This document shows, piece after piece, positions 18,963 to 25,937 of a DNA stretch of 37,295 bases (the first letter of the stretch is position 1; each line of letters opens with the position of its first letter). The translations under genes and the position numbers were made by a program. The notes under the pieces are model-generated. The model was given only the letters and a program-made list of their open reading frames with translations. It searched no databases and was not told the origin of the DNA. The DNA is from a virus: positions 1 to 37,295 of IMG/VR virus record IMGVR_UViG_3300009164_000015; one strand, 5' to 3'.

Positions 18963-19852
18963 GCGCGTATTACAACGAGATGGAGCCTTACGCCGCCCAA
19001 TGGCTGCGTAACCTCATAGACAAAAATTTGATAGCTAAAGGGGAAGTTGATGAGCGGTCTATTCTCGACGTGGCTCCTGCGGACTTGCGCGGTTTCACCC
19101 AATGCCACTTCTTCGCCGGTATCGGCGGCTGGAGCCTCGCCGCCCGCCTCGCCGGATGGCCCGACGAGCGGCCCCTGTGGACCGGAAGCGCCCCCTGCCA
19201 GCCCTTCAGCACCGCCGGTCAGCAAAAGGGCACGGCGGACGAGCGCCACCTCTGGCCCGTCTTTTTCAACCGCATTAGAGCCTGTCGGCCCCCTGTCGTC
19301 ATGGGAGAACAGGTTGCGGCAGCGGTTGGCAAGGATTGGCTCGACGGAGTGTGTGCTGATCTGGAAGGCATCGGCTACGCCACAGGGGCTGTCGTTGTTC
19401 CGGCTTGTGCCGTCGATGCGCCCCATCGAAGAGATCGCCTATGGTTTGTGGCCGACGCCGACATCGGCGCACGTCGGGAACGATACGAACCTGACTTGTT
19501 CGGGGGACGGTCGGACAACGCCGAACAAGCTCGGATGGGCGGCGGCGATTTCGATGTGGCCGACGCCATGCGCGTCGGACGACAGGGACCGGGGGCGTTG
19601 GGAAGACCCAGCGATTCAACGGCGGGTGACGATGGGCAAGCAAGTGATGCTGTCAATGCTGGCGCAGGGTTCTGGAGCGGCCATAGATGGGCCATCGGAG
19701 CAGACGGAAAAGCGCGGCGCGTTAAATCCGGCGTTCGTCTCTTGGCTCATGGGGTTCCCGCCAGAGTGGGAAAACTGCGCGCCTACGGCAATGCCATCGT
19801 CCCGCAAGTCGCGGCAGAAGTCATAGGAGCGTACCTTGACGCTGCGCCTTAG
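18959..19852 (+). CDS. C5-cytosine DNA methyltransferase, Dcm type
   Basis: 297 aa from GTG 18959, overlapping the previous stop. An N-terminal extension typical of phage members (YYNEMEPYAAQWLRNLI) precedes motif I HFFAGIGGWSLA (50-61), motif IV APCQPFS with catalytic C80, EQV in place of ENV (117-119), motif VIII RRDRLWFVAD (157-166) and motif X YGNAIVPQVAAEVI near the C-terminus. The region between motifs VIII and X is short and Gly/Asp-rich, so the target-recognition domain is minimal. It overlaps completely with a second open frame (19050-19826). It is an orphan enzyme, probably for anti-restriction. The Asn to Gln change in ENV deserves testing. Confidence 0.9.
   Translation: MSAYYNEMEPYAAQWLRNLIDKNLIAKGEVDERSILDVAPADLRGFTQCHFFAGIGGWSLAARLAGWPDERPLWTGSAPCQPFSTAGQQKGTADERHLWPVFFNRIRACRPPVVMGEQVAAAVGKDWLDGVCADLEGIGYATGAVVVPACAVDAPHRRDRLWFVADADIGARRERYEPDLFGGRSDNAEQARMGGGDFDVADAMRVGRQGPGALGRPSDSTAGDDGQASDAVNAGAGFWSGHRWAIGADGKARRVKSGVRLLAHGVPARVGKLRAYGNAIVPQVAAEVIGAYLDAAP
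19050..19826 (+). CDS. Overprinted gene inside the cytosine methyltransferase (WPTP-type protein)
   Basis: 258 aa in the +1 frame relative to the methyltransferase, from ATG 19050 with AAGGGGA eight bases upstream. It has an N-terminal Ser/Thr/Pro/Ala-rich part, then ENRLRQRLARIGSTECVLIW, LWPTPTSAHVG and MWPTPCASDD, and a C-terminal LNPAFVSWLMGFPPEWENCA end. I know these segments as a recurrent phage protein type found with Dcm-like methyltransferases. The WPTP codons are the VADA codons of the methyltransferase read one base later. Both frames look constrained, so both may be translated. The alternative is that the second frame is a by-product that databases have repeatedly annotated. Confidence 0.5.
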   Translation: MSGLFSTWLLRTCAVSPNATSSPVSAAGASPPASPDGPTSGPCGPEAPPASPSAPPVSKRARRTSATSGPSFSTALEPVGPLSSWENRLRQRLARIGSTECVLIWKASATPQGLSLFRLVPSMRPIEEIAYGLWPTPTSAHVGNDTNLTCSGDGRTTPNKLGWAAAISMWPTPCASDDRDRGRWEDPAIQRRVTMGKQVMLSMLAQGSGAAIDGPSEQTEKRGALNPAFVSWLMGFPPEWENCAPTAMPSSRKSRQKS

Positions 19853-19928
19853 ACCGTACCAAGACGACGCTGCCGACTTCCTGTTCAAGCACGACACCGC
19901 CATGATCCTCGCGCCGGTCGGCGATTAA
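19836..19928 (+). pseudogene. Truncated original N-terminus of the SNF2 helicase (30 codons)
   Basis: TTG 19836 with AGGAG six bases upstream opens a frame translating as MTLRLRPYQDDAADFLFKHD, TAMILAPVGD, stop at 19926. It matches the intact helicase N-terminus at 20441 (LRPYQ, ADFLF, D, A, then LAPVG) and breaks off exactly before the GAGKT of the Walker A loop. DNA is GC-rich like the rest of the helicase body, unlike the AT-richer second copy. It is a remnant left when the HNH segment entered. It is still translatable as a 30-residue peptide and its stop lies ten bases before the HNH start. Confidence 0.85.
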
Positions 19929-20524
19929 GGAGAAACTTATGCTTGACTTTTCGGGTGTACCTGACGATTGGCGCGCGGTGTTTGATGTGTGGAAGTACCG
20001 CGATGGGGCGCTATTTTGGCGCATTGCTGCCGGACGCGGCGTGTCTGTAAAGCGACCCGGCGACCTAGTCGCAACTGTACCAGATGGCCTTGGCTATTGT
20101 TATGTCACCTATAAGCGCAAGCATTACGCCGTTCATCGCGTCGTGTTCGCGCTTACACGTGGGTGGCTGCCGGAGTGTATCGACCACATAGACGGTAACC
20201 CAGGTAATAATCGCGAGGAAAATTTACGCCCCGCTACGCGGCTGCAAAATCAACATAACCGCAGGCGTAACAAACGTTCAAAATCAGGAGTAAAAAATGT
20301 CCATTTGCATCGGGGGCGTTGGCACATTCGCTTTTCTATAAACGGTAAAACTAAACATTATGGCGGGCACGACACTTTAGAAAAGGCGACCGTTGAGGCG
20401 GCGCGCATACGATTAGCTTTGCATAGAGGTTTTGCGCGCCATGCTTGAGCTAAGACCTTACCAACATGAATCGGCGGATTTTCTTTTTGAGCGCGACAGA
20501 GCCCTTTTGTTGGCACCTGTTGGC
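19923..20524 (+). mobile_element. HNH homing-endonuclease insertion carrying a replacement helicase 5' end
   Basis: Aligning the truncated N-terminus (last shared codon GGC 19920-19922) with the second copy (GGC 20522-20524) defines about 602 inserted bases. They hold the HNH gene plus 84 bases that re-encode the first 28 helicase residues. The segment is AT-richer than its flanks. The left junction is sharp at the Walker A glycine. The right crossover lies somewhere between 20524 and about 20545, where base usage returns to GC-rich. No inverted repeats, transposase or intron core are visible. Confidence 0.75.
19939..20448 (+). CDS. HNH homing endonuclease with AP2-like DNA-binding tail
   Basis: 169 aa from ATG 19939 with AAGGAG six bases upstream. 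The HNH_3 core is HRVVFALTRGWLPECIDHID, then GNPGNNREENLRPATRLQNQ (about residues 67-106), with the HH/N/N metal-site residues in place. A C-terminal AP2-like segment follows (SGVKNVHLHRGRWHIRFSIN, then GKTKHYGGHDTLEKA), typical of free-standing HNH homing endonucleases in phages. It cuts DNA at a target site lacking the gene, so repair copies it in. Its 3' end overlaps the ATG of the reconstituted helicase by 8 nt. Confidence 0.93.
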   Translation: MLDFSGVPDDWRAVFDVWKYRDGALFWRIAAGRGVSVKRPGDLVATVPDGLGYCYVTYKRKHYAVHRVVFALTRGWLPECIDHIDGNPGNNREENLRPATRLQNQHNRRRNKRSKSGVKNVHLHRGRWHIRFSINGKTKHYGGHDTLEKATVEAARIRLALHRGFARHA

Positions 20525-21784
20525 GCGGGAAAAACGTGCGTTGCGCTGACCGCGCTGGCGGCGGCGGTGTCAGACGGCTACGCCCGGCGCTGGCTGATCC
20601 TCGCGCCCAAGCGGGTCTGCACGGACGTGTGGCCGGTCGAGCGGCCCAAGTGGGCGCCAAGGCTGACGATGGCGCTGGCGGTCGGCACACCGGCGCAGCG
20701 CGCGGCTGCGCTGGCGTCCGACGCGGAGGTGGTCGTGATGAACTACGACAACATTCAGACGCTGACGGAGGCCGACATGCGCCGCTTTGATGGCGTGGTG
20801 TTCGACGAGCTGACGCGCGTCAAGAACCCCAGCGGAAAGCGGTTCAAGGCGTTGGAGAAGCTCCTAAAGGGCGTGCGCTACCGCTGGGGCTTGACCGGAT
20901 CGTTCACGTCCAACGGCCTTGAGGACGTGTTCGGCCAATGCAAGATCGTGGACCAGAAGCTGCTGGGCCGGTCAAAGGGCGCGTTCCTGCAACGGTACTT
21001 CGTCTGTATCAACCGCGACTTTGGCGAGTGGTCGCCCCGCAAGGGATCGCTGGAGCAGATCATGGCGACGATTAAACCCGCCACGTTCGTGCTGGAACCT
21101 GGCGTGTACGCCGACAAGCTGCCGCCGCTCCACACGGTCGAGCTGGCGTGCGACATGGTCGACATCAAGCCTTACAACGTCATGAAGCGCGACCTGATGC
21201 TGGAGCTGGGATCGGATCAGGTCGTTGCGGCCAACGCGGCCGCCGTGACGAGCAAGCTGCAACAGATGGCGTCCGGGTTCGTCTACCACAGCACGTCAAC
21301 CGCCAGCGACAGGCCGGGCAAGTTTGACGTGGACAAGCGCGCGATCTGGATCAGCGGCCACAAGTTTGACCGGCTGGCCGAGCTGCTGGACGAGAACCAG
21401 CGGGCGAACACCATCGTCGTCTACAACTACAAGGAGGAGCTGGCCGAGCTGTTGCGGCGTTTCCCGCACGCCCAGACGATTGACGACGCCAACGCCATCG
21501 AACGCTGGAACGCGGGCCAGATCGAGCTGCTGCTGATCCATCCCAAGTCGGCGGGGCACGGCCTCAATCTGCAACACGGCGGCAACAAGATCGTCTTCGT
21601 GTCGCTGCCGTGGTCGCTGGAACTCTATGAGCAGACGGTCGGACGCCTGCACCGGGGCGGGCAGACGCAGCCGGTCTGGTGTTATCTGTTGCTTTGTAAT
21701 AAGACTATCGACGAACGGATTTGGTCCGCCCTGCGCGACAAGCGCGCGATTTCGGACATAGCCCTAGAGGAATTAAAAGCATGA
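20441..21784 (+). CDS. SNF2/DEAD-like superfamily 2 helicase with a chimeric N-terminus
   Basis: 447 aa from ATG 20441 (MLELRPYQHESADFLFERDR). Motif I is APVGAGKT (25-32), motif II VFDELTR (DELT in place of DEAH), motif III-like LTGSFTSN, motif V SAGHGLNLQ and motif VI QTVGRLHRGGQT. It is an ATP-dependent DNA translocase or remodeller, in phages of this type paired with VRR-NUC for branched-DNA processing. The first 28 to 35 codons are AT-richer and came with the HNH insertion; a truncated older copy lies at 19836-19928. It ends in ATGA overlap with a small gene. Confidence 0.92.
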   Translation: MLELRPYQHESADFLFERDRALLLAPVGAGKTCVALTALAAAVSDGYARRWLILAPKRVCTDVWPVERPKWAPRLTMALAVGTPAQRAAALASDAEVVVMNYDNIQTLTEADMRRFDGVVFDELTRVKNPSGKRFKALEKLLKGVRYRWGLTGSFTSNGLEDVFGQCKIVDQKLLGRSKGAFLQRYFVCINRDFGEWSPRKGSLEQIMATIKPATFVLEPGVYADKLPPLHTVELACDMVDIKPYNVMKRDLMLELGSDQVVAANAAAVTSKLQQMASGFVYHSTSTASDRPGKFDVDKRAIWISGHKFDRLAELLDENQRANTIVVYNYKEELAELLRRFPHAQTIDDANAIERWNAGQIELLLIHPKSAGHGLNLQHGGNKIVFVSLPWSLELYEQTVGRLHRGGQTQPVWCYLLLCNKTIDERIWSALRDKRAISDIALEELKA

Positions 21785-21984
21785 CGATGAACTGGCGCGA
21801 TCTTAACAAAAAGCTGCCCGAGCTGTCCGAAGCAGCGGTTGAGCGGTTGCTGCAGGACGAGCTGGTCGGGATGCGCCGGGGCACCGTCGTCGTGCGGCTG
21901 CACCAGCGATTCACAGCATTGCGCGCCTCACGCGAACGTGACGAGCTGCTGGCCTTGCTTACCGCAGCGCAGCCATCTCCCTAG
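21781..21984 (+). CDS. Small helical partner of the helicase
   Basis: 67 aa from ATG 21781, overlapping the helicase stop (ATGA). MTMNWRDLNKKLPELSEAAV and RGTVVVRLHQRFTALRASRE resemble a conserved small protein that follows phage SNF2-type helicase genes; function is not known. It is charged and helical. Its last 26 nt overlap tail-to-tail with the endolysin gene on the other strand (21959-21984), so no terminator separates the converging transcripts. Confidence 0.75.
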   Translation: MTMNWRDLNKKLPELSEAAVERLLQDELVGMRRGTVVVRLHQRFTALRASRERDELLALLTAAQPSP

Positions 21985-22477
21985 CCTGCACTTCCACCTC
22001 GTTGACGCGGCGGGTCCAGCCGCGCCCGAAGGTCTTGTATGTCGAGAGCCGGGCTAAGAACTGCACGCGCTCGCGGCACAGGTTGTCGATCACGACCGTT
22101 GGCGCGCTCATGCTGACGGCCTTCAGCGTGCGCGGGCCAATCATGCCGTCTGTCGTGATCGCCAGCGACGACTGCAACGTCCTGATGGCGCGCACGGGGC
22201 CGGAGTTCACCGCGAAGTCGAACATGGCGTAGTCCACGCCTGCGGGCAGCTCGTCGGCGCGCACGGCGTCCCAATACCGCTCCTTGTACAGCGGCGCGAC
22301 CTTGGCGGGCGTCAGCGCCCGCATCTGCGACTCCGTCACGTCGCAATCGACGTAGGCCTCCCACACCGCCTTGGTGACGCCAAGGTTGGTCATGCCTCCA
22401 GGGTCGCGCGGATTACACACGTAACCGCCTTCGTGCGCCAGCATCAGCTTTAAGGAACGGTCGAAGTTACCCTTCAT
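21959..22477 (-). CDS. Endolysin, glycoside hydrolase 108 muramidase
   Basis: 172 aa (MKGNFDRSLKLMLAHEGGYV). The GH108 signature HEGGYVCNPRDPGGMTNLGV (15-34) includes the catalytic Glu16. The central YKERYWDAVRADELPAGVDY followed by MFDFAVNSGP is also diagnostic, and the C-terminal half (RTLQSSL... DGMIGPRTLKAV) is the PG_binding_3-type domain. It cleaves the glycan strand of peptidoglycan for lysis. No signal or SAR sequence is present, so it depends on the holin encoded just upstream. It overlaps the holin gene by 4 nt and is the last gene of the late operon. Confidence 0.95.
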   Translation of the reverse strand: MKGNFDRSLKLMLAHEGGYVCNPRDPGGMTNLGVTKAVWEAYVDCDVTESQMRALTPAKVAPLYKERYWDAVRADELPAGVDYAMFDFAVNSGPVRAIRTLQSSLAITTDGMIGPRTLKAVSMSAPTVVIDNLCRERVQFLARLSTYKTFGRGWTRRVNEVEVQAREMAALR

Positions 22478-22866
22478 TTGCGCGCCACGCCTTTAACGCG
22501 CTCCAGCGTGCGAAGGCCGCCCATTCCGAGTAGGGCGAAGACCAGCTCCCACAGCATCCCGTCGAGCTTGGGCGGGGCCGCCACCGCGATGTGCAGGCTG
22601 GTCGCTACCCACATCAGGAGCGGCGCGGCCACGTACTGGTAGGCCAGCGCAAGACCGCAGACCCAGCCGATGAACGGACGCCAGCCGGACACGAACAGGT
22701 TCGGGTTAGCCGCCTCAACCGCGTTCACGTCGGTCTGACTCTTGTCCCATGCCTGAAGGCTGGACCGCAGCTCGCTCTCCGCCTTGGCCTTCGCCTCCGG
22801 GTCAGGAACGAATTTGTCAAGAACCTTGAGCGCTGCCGCAATGGCGTCGTCAAAACCGAATGCCAT
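22474..22866 (-). CDS. Holin, GTA 3TM type
   Basis: 130 aa. After a charged helical N-terminus (AKAKAESELRSSLQAWDKSQ) comes NPNLFVSGWRPFIGWVCGLA, the signature of the GTA_holin_3TM family, followed by hydrophobic segments at about 62-80, 82-95 and 106-120. It would form membrane lesions that release the endolysin. The start overlaps the previous stop by one base (TAATG) and its stop overlaps the endolysin ATG. The basic C-terminus (RTLERVKGVARK) is usual. Confidence 0.9.
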   Translation of the reverse strand: MAFGFDDAIAAALKVLDKFVPDPEAKAKAESELRSSLQAWDKSQTDVNAVEAANPNLFVSGWRPFIGWVCGLALAYQYVAAPLLMWVATSLHIAVAAPPKLDGMLWELVFALLGMGGLRTLERVKGVARK

Positions 22867-23099
22867 TATTTGTCCGCCTTTGCGTCTAGCTTGTCGTAGA
22901 TGCGTTGGAACATGTCTTCGATATGTTTCATCCGTGCGTCAATGTCTACGCGGGGGACGTAGGTCTTGGGCAGATCGACCTCAATCTTGTGCAGATCCTC
23001 GCGCAGATCCTTGACAGCGCCCCACAATTCTCGCGCCAGCCAGCCCACGACCGAGAGGACGAGGCCGCCAGTGATGTTGATAATGGTCTGAGGTTCCAT
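22866..23099 (-). CDS. Membrane-anchored lysis-cassette protein
   Basis: 77 aa (MEPQTIINITGGLVLSVVGW). It has an N-terminal TM segment (about 6-22) followed by a charged coiled coil (LWGAVKDLREDLHKIEVDLP, then YVPRVDIDARMKHIEDMFQR). This small protein often precedes GTA-type holins in phages. It may assist the holin or act like XhlA or an inner-membrane spanin fragment; no typical spanin partner with a lipobox is seen. It lies 1 nt after the stop of the large internal virion protein. Confidence 0.8.
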   Translation of the reverse strand: MEPQTIINITGGLVLSVVGWLARELWGAVKDLREDLHKIEVDLPKTYVPRVDIDARMKHIEDMFQRIYDKLDAKADK

Positions 23100-23100
23100 G

Positions 23101-25935
23101 TCACCGGGCCATTGCGTTGCGGTTTTCGGAAGATGGCGACAGAGCGTTGACGCGCTCCGAAACCGCGCCTATCGGCGCGACACGAATATCAAGCGCGCGA
23201 ACAGGCGTTCGGGCCGAAGGCCGCGCAACCCCCCGCGTGGCTGTTTTTTCTCTCACTCGCGCGGCAAGCGCGATAATTTCTTCCGGGTTTTCAATAAGCA
23301 AACGTGTCATCGCTTGCGAAGTTTTTTTGTTCATAAGCCCGACCATACGCCCGAGCGCATTTTTAGCTAAGGTATATTTGGGCATGAAGAAAGATGGCAT
23401 GTCTTTAGGGGCCGCGCCAATCTGTTCCGCAAATTCCGTGGCGACCTTTGCGCCGCTTTCTTTGGTGCCGGTAGCCTTAACCATGGCTTCTTGCTGGCGC
23501 ATACGTTGGATTTCGCGCGCTACATCTTCAATCTTGGCCAAATCCCCCGGCGCAAGCGCCGCGAGTTTGTCAGGCGTAACCATCGCGGATTTAGGCGCGG
23601 TCTTGAAAAGCTCTGCCAATTCGGTCTGGTTCTTGGCCAGCTCAACCATCTGCGCGTAGGACTTGTCGCCCTTGCCAAACGCAGCCTTGATGGACCGTTC
23701 GTTCTTCGTCAGGTACGCCAACGCCTTTTCAGGCGCGTTGTCCTTAATAAATTGTGCCGCCCGGTCGGTAACTTCCGCCACCAACGCCTGACGCGCGTCC
23801 GGCGTCAACCGTTGCTTGACGAAGTTCATGTCGGACGGGGACTTCAACGCCAGATCAACAACATCCTTAGCCGTGACCGCGTCGCGGAACTTTTTGGCCT
23901 CAGACGCCAGCGTCTCCATACCGCGCTGCACGATCTCAGCATCGCCCCGCACTTGCGCCATCGTGCCGCGTACGTCCACGCTTTTTAACGTATCAAGCTG
24001 CCGCGCGTATTTTTCTTCAAACGCAGCGGCTTCTTTAGGCTTAACAGCGCGCGTTACCGGATCAACAATGGCTTGGCGGTACTCGTCAAGCACACCTTGC
24101 TTCATAGAGTCCAGCGCCTTTACGTTATCGCCGTACAATCGAACAAATTGTTTTGCGCCTTCTTCAGTACCCAAAAACGATTTTACCTGCTCACTAGGCA
24201 ACGTGCCAGGCATGTTAAACCGGCCTTTTGCGCGCAGTTTTCCCGCTTCGCCGGTAAGCACAGGGACAACTATTTCTTTTTCAAAAAGGTCAAGAACCTT
24301 GCCATACCCTTCTTTTGCGCCTGCGGGAATCTCGGCTTTAGCAAGATCCTCGTCCATACCTGCAATGACGGACTTAATGTTGCGCGCGCGGGCACCGCCA
24401 TCAGAAGCGCGCAAAGCTTCTCGGTATGATTTGTTAAACGCTACGCGCGCTTTGTCAAAATCGCGCAACGTAACCTGCGCCGGGCCTTCAACGGCACCTT
24501 TTGCGTACCCCGCGCCGGGCGCAAGCTCTACCCATTCACCGGGCGTATTTGATGGCTCCAACCGAAGCGCCTTGCGCACGCTTGCGGGCACTAAACTTGC
24601 GTCAAGCAACGAACCAAGATCGTTTGTGACTCGTTTAGCCGCGTCCATCATGCCTGTAAGACTTATCGGTGCGTCGCCCGATTCGGCAAAAACTTTTTCG
24701 TACGCGGGGGTAATAATCTGCTTTCGTTTTTGCGATTCTATTTCTTTAGCTATCGTTTGAAGACTGCCGCCGACTTCGCTTTGGCTGACGTTGGGCAACC
24801 GTTGCGCCACGCCCTGCGCGGTGTTAGCCAGCGTTTGCTCTTCGTCGGCAAGATTGCGCAGCAGCGAGTCGCGCACTTTTTTAATCTCACCTGCGTCCGC
24901 CGACGTAAGCGCGCCCGCTTGCGTTTTGATCTGCTCGTCAAGCCCGGCAAGTTGGCGTTGGATAGCTTCAATGTTTTGTTGACGGCGCGCAAAAGCCGCC
25001 ACAGACATTTGAGGACTTGCCCCGGCCAAACTGGCTTCAAGACTCGCAAGCCCCACGTTGGGCTGGCCCACAGCGGCCAAATTTTCCGACGCCGTGCGTG
25101 CTGCCGCGCCAGGCAACACGGGTTGTTTTTGCGCCGCCTCAATGGCCCCCGCCATCTGCTGAAGATCGCCGTATTGCGCTAATTTAGCGGCCTGCAACGT
25201 ATCGGTCGGGCCAACAAAGGGGCTGGCTACTTTTGTTGCAAAATCCAATGCTGCAGCGGGAACGCCCGCGCGCGCGGCGTCAGAAACCTTGTTGAACGCG
25301 TTTACGCCGCTTGCGCCCGCTTTAATGGTGAGCGACAAAGGATCGGTATACCCCGCCGCCGTCGCTAGCGTATTGGCGACCTTGGGGGCTACGCGTCCTG
25401 CAGCCATCGCACCGCCCGTAAGGATGGTGGACAAATCAGCCATTGCGCCAACCGGATCGGTCGCGACTTTCCGCTTGATATTTTCATAAGACCCATAATC
25501 CGCCGCCAACTGCCCGCCAACAGCGGAAGCCGTTTCGCTGATGCGCTTGGTTGTTTCTGGGTTGTCAATCTGGTCAATGAACTTGACTACGTTTGGTGCC
25601 AGCGCCTGCACGCCCGCGCGCGTACCGCCGGCCGCAAGGTCGGCTAAACTTTTGGCCGTCTGTGGCAAGTTTGTCACGGCCTCGTACAGCCCTGTCGCAA
25701 ACTTGCCCGCGCTCGCGGGTGCGTTAAGAAGTGCTTTACCGGGAACGTCAGACAAACGTATTGACGCAGGCTCGCCACCGCGCGGCTGCCCGCCGCCTTT
25801 GGCGATCCCGGTTAGCTTTTGGTTAGGAAAATCTTTTTGCGCGCGGCCGTACACATCGTCAGGCGCAACCGTATCCGGCACGTTTTGGTAAACGTGTTGT
25901 TTTCCGTCTTCAAAAGTTATCGTGATGTCCGGCAT
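23101..25935 (-). CDS. Large internal virion / DNA-ejection protein
   Basis: 944 aa from ATG 25935 (MPDITITFEDGKQHVYQNVP); a GTG three codons upstream is the alternative start. The N-terminal 50 residues carry a motif common at the start of large phage virion proteins (VAPDDVYGRAQKDFPNQKLT). The rest is long, mostly helical and Ala/Lys/Glu-rich, with no lysozyme or protease motif that I can recognise. Third in a row of three ejection-type genes and next to lysis, it corresponds in place and size to P22 gp16/gp20-type pilot proteins. Base usage alternates between AT-richer and GC-rich stretches, suggesting mosaic history. Confidence 0.75.
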   Translation of the reverse strand: MPDITITFEDGKQHVYQNVPDTVAPDDVYGRAQKDFPNQKLTGIAKGGGQPRGGEPASIRLSDVPGKALLNAPASAGKFATGLYEAVTNLPQTAKSLADLAAGGTRAGVQALAPNVVKFIDQIDNPETTKRISETASAVGGQLAADYGSYENIKRKVATDPVGAMADLSTILTGGAMAAGRVAPKVANTLATAAGYTDPLSLTIKAGASGVNAFNKVSDAARAGVPAAALDFATKVASPFVGPTDTLQAAKLAQYGDLQQMAGAIEAAQKQPVLPGAAARTASENLAAVGQPNVGLASLEASLAGASPQMSVAAFARRQQNIEAIQRQLAGLDEQIKTQAGALTSADAGEIKKVRDSLLRNLADEEQTLANTAQGVAQRLPNVSQSEVGGSLQTIAKEIESQKRKQIITPAYEKVFAESGDAPISLTGMMDAAKRVTNDLGSLLDASLVPASVRKALRLEPSNTPGEWVELAPGAGYAKGAVEGPAQVTLRDFDKARVAFNKSYREALRASDGGARARNIKSVIAGMDEDLAKAEIPAGAKEGYGKVLDLFEKEIVVPVLTGEAGKLRAKGRFNMPGTLPSEQVKSFLGTEEGAKQFVRLYGDNVKALDSMKQGVLDEYRQAIVDPVTRAVKPKEAAAFEEKYARQLDTLKSVDVRGTMAQVRGDAEIVQRGMETLASEAKKFRDAVTAKDVVDLALKSPSDMNFVKQRLTPDARQALVAEVTDRAAQFIKDNAPEKALAYLTKNERSIKAAFGKGDKSYAQMVELAKNQTELAELFKTAPKSAMVTPDKLAALAPGDLAKIEDVAREIQRMRQQEAMVKATGTKESGAKVATEFAEQIGAAPKDMPSFFMPKYTLAKNALGRMVGLMNKKTSQAMTRLLIENPEEIIALAARVREKTATRGVARPSARTPVRALDIRVAPIGAVSERVNALSPSSENRNAMAR

Positions 25936-25937
25936 AA

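Noticed and set aside
18959-19852. Frameshifted (broken) cytosine methyltransferase, with the +1 frame as its missing half
   Set aside because: The first frame runs uninterrupted through motifs I, IV, VI, VIII and X, so no frameshift is needed; the second frame is better read as overlapping.
19923-20524. Group I intron or intein in the helicase
   Set aside because: The helicase N-terminus is duplicated rather than split, with a stop before the HNH gene and a new start after it; no intron core or intein splice blocks (Cys/Ser start, HN-C end) are visible.
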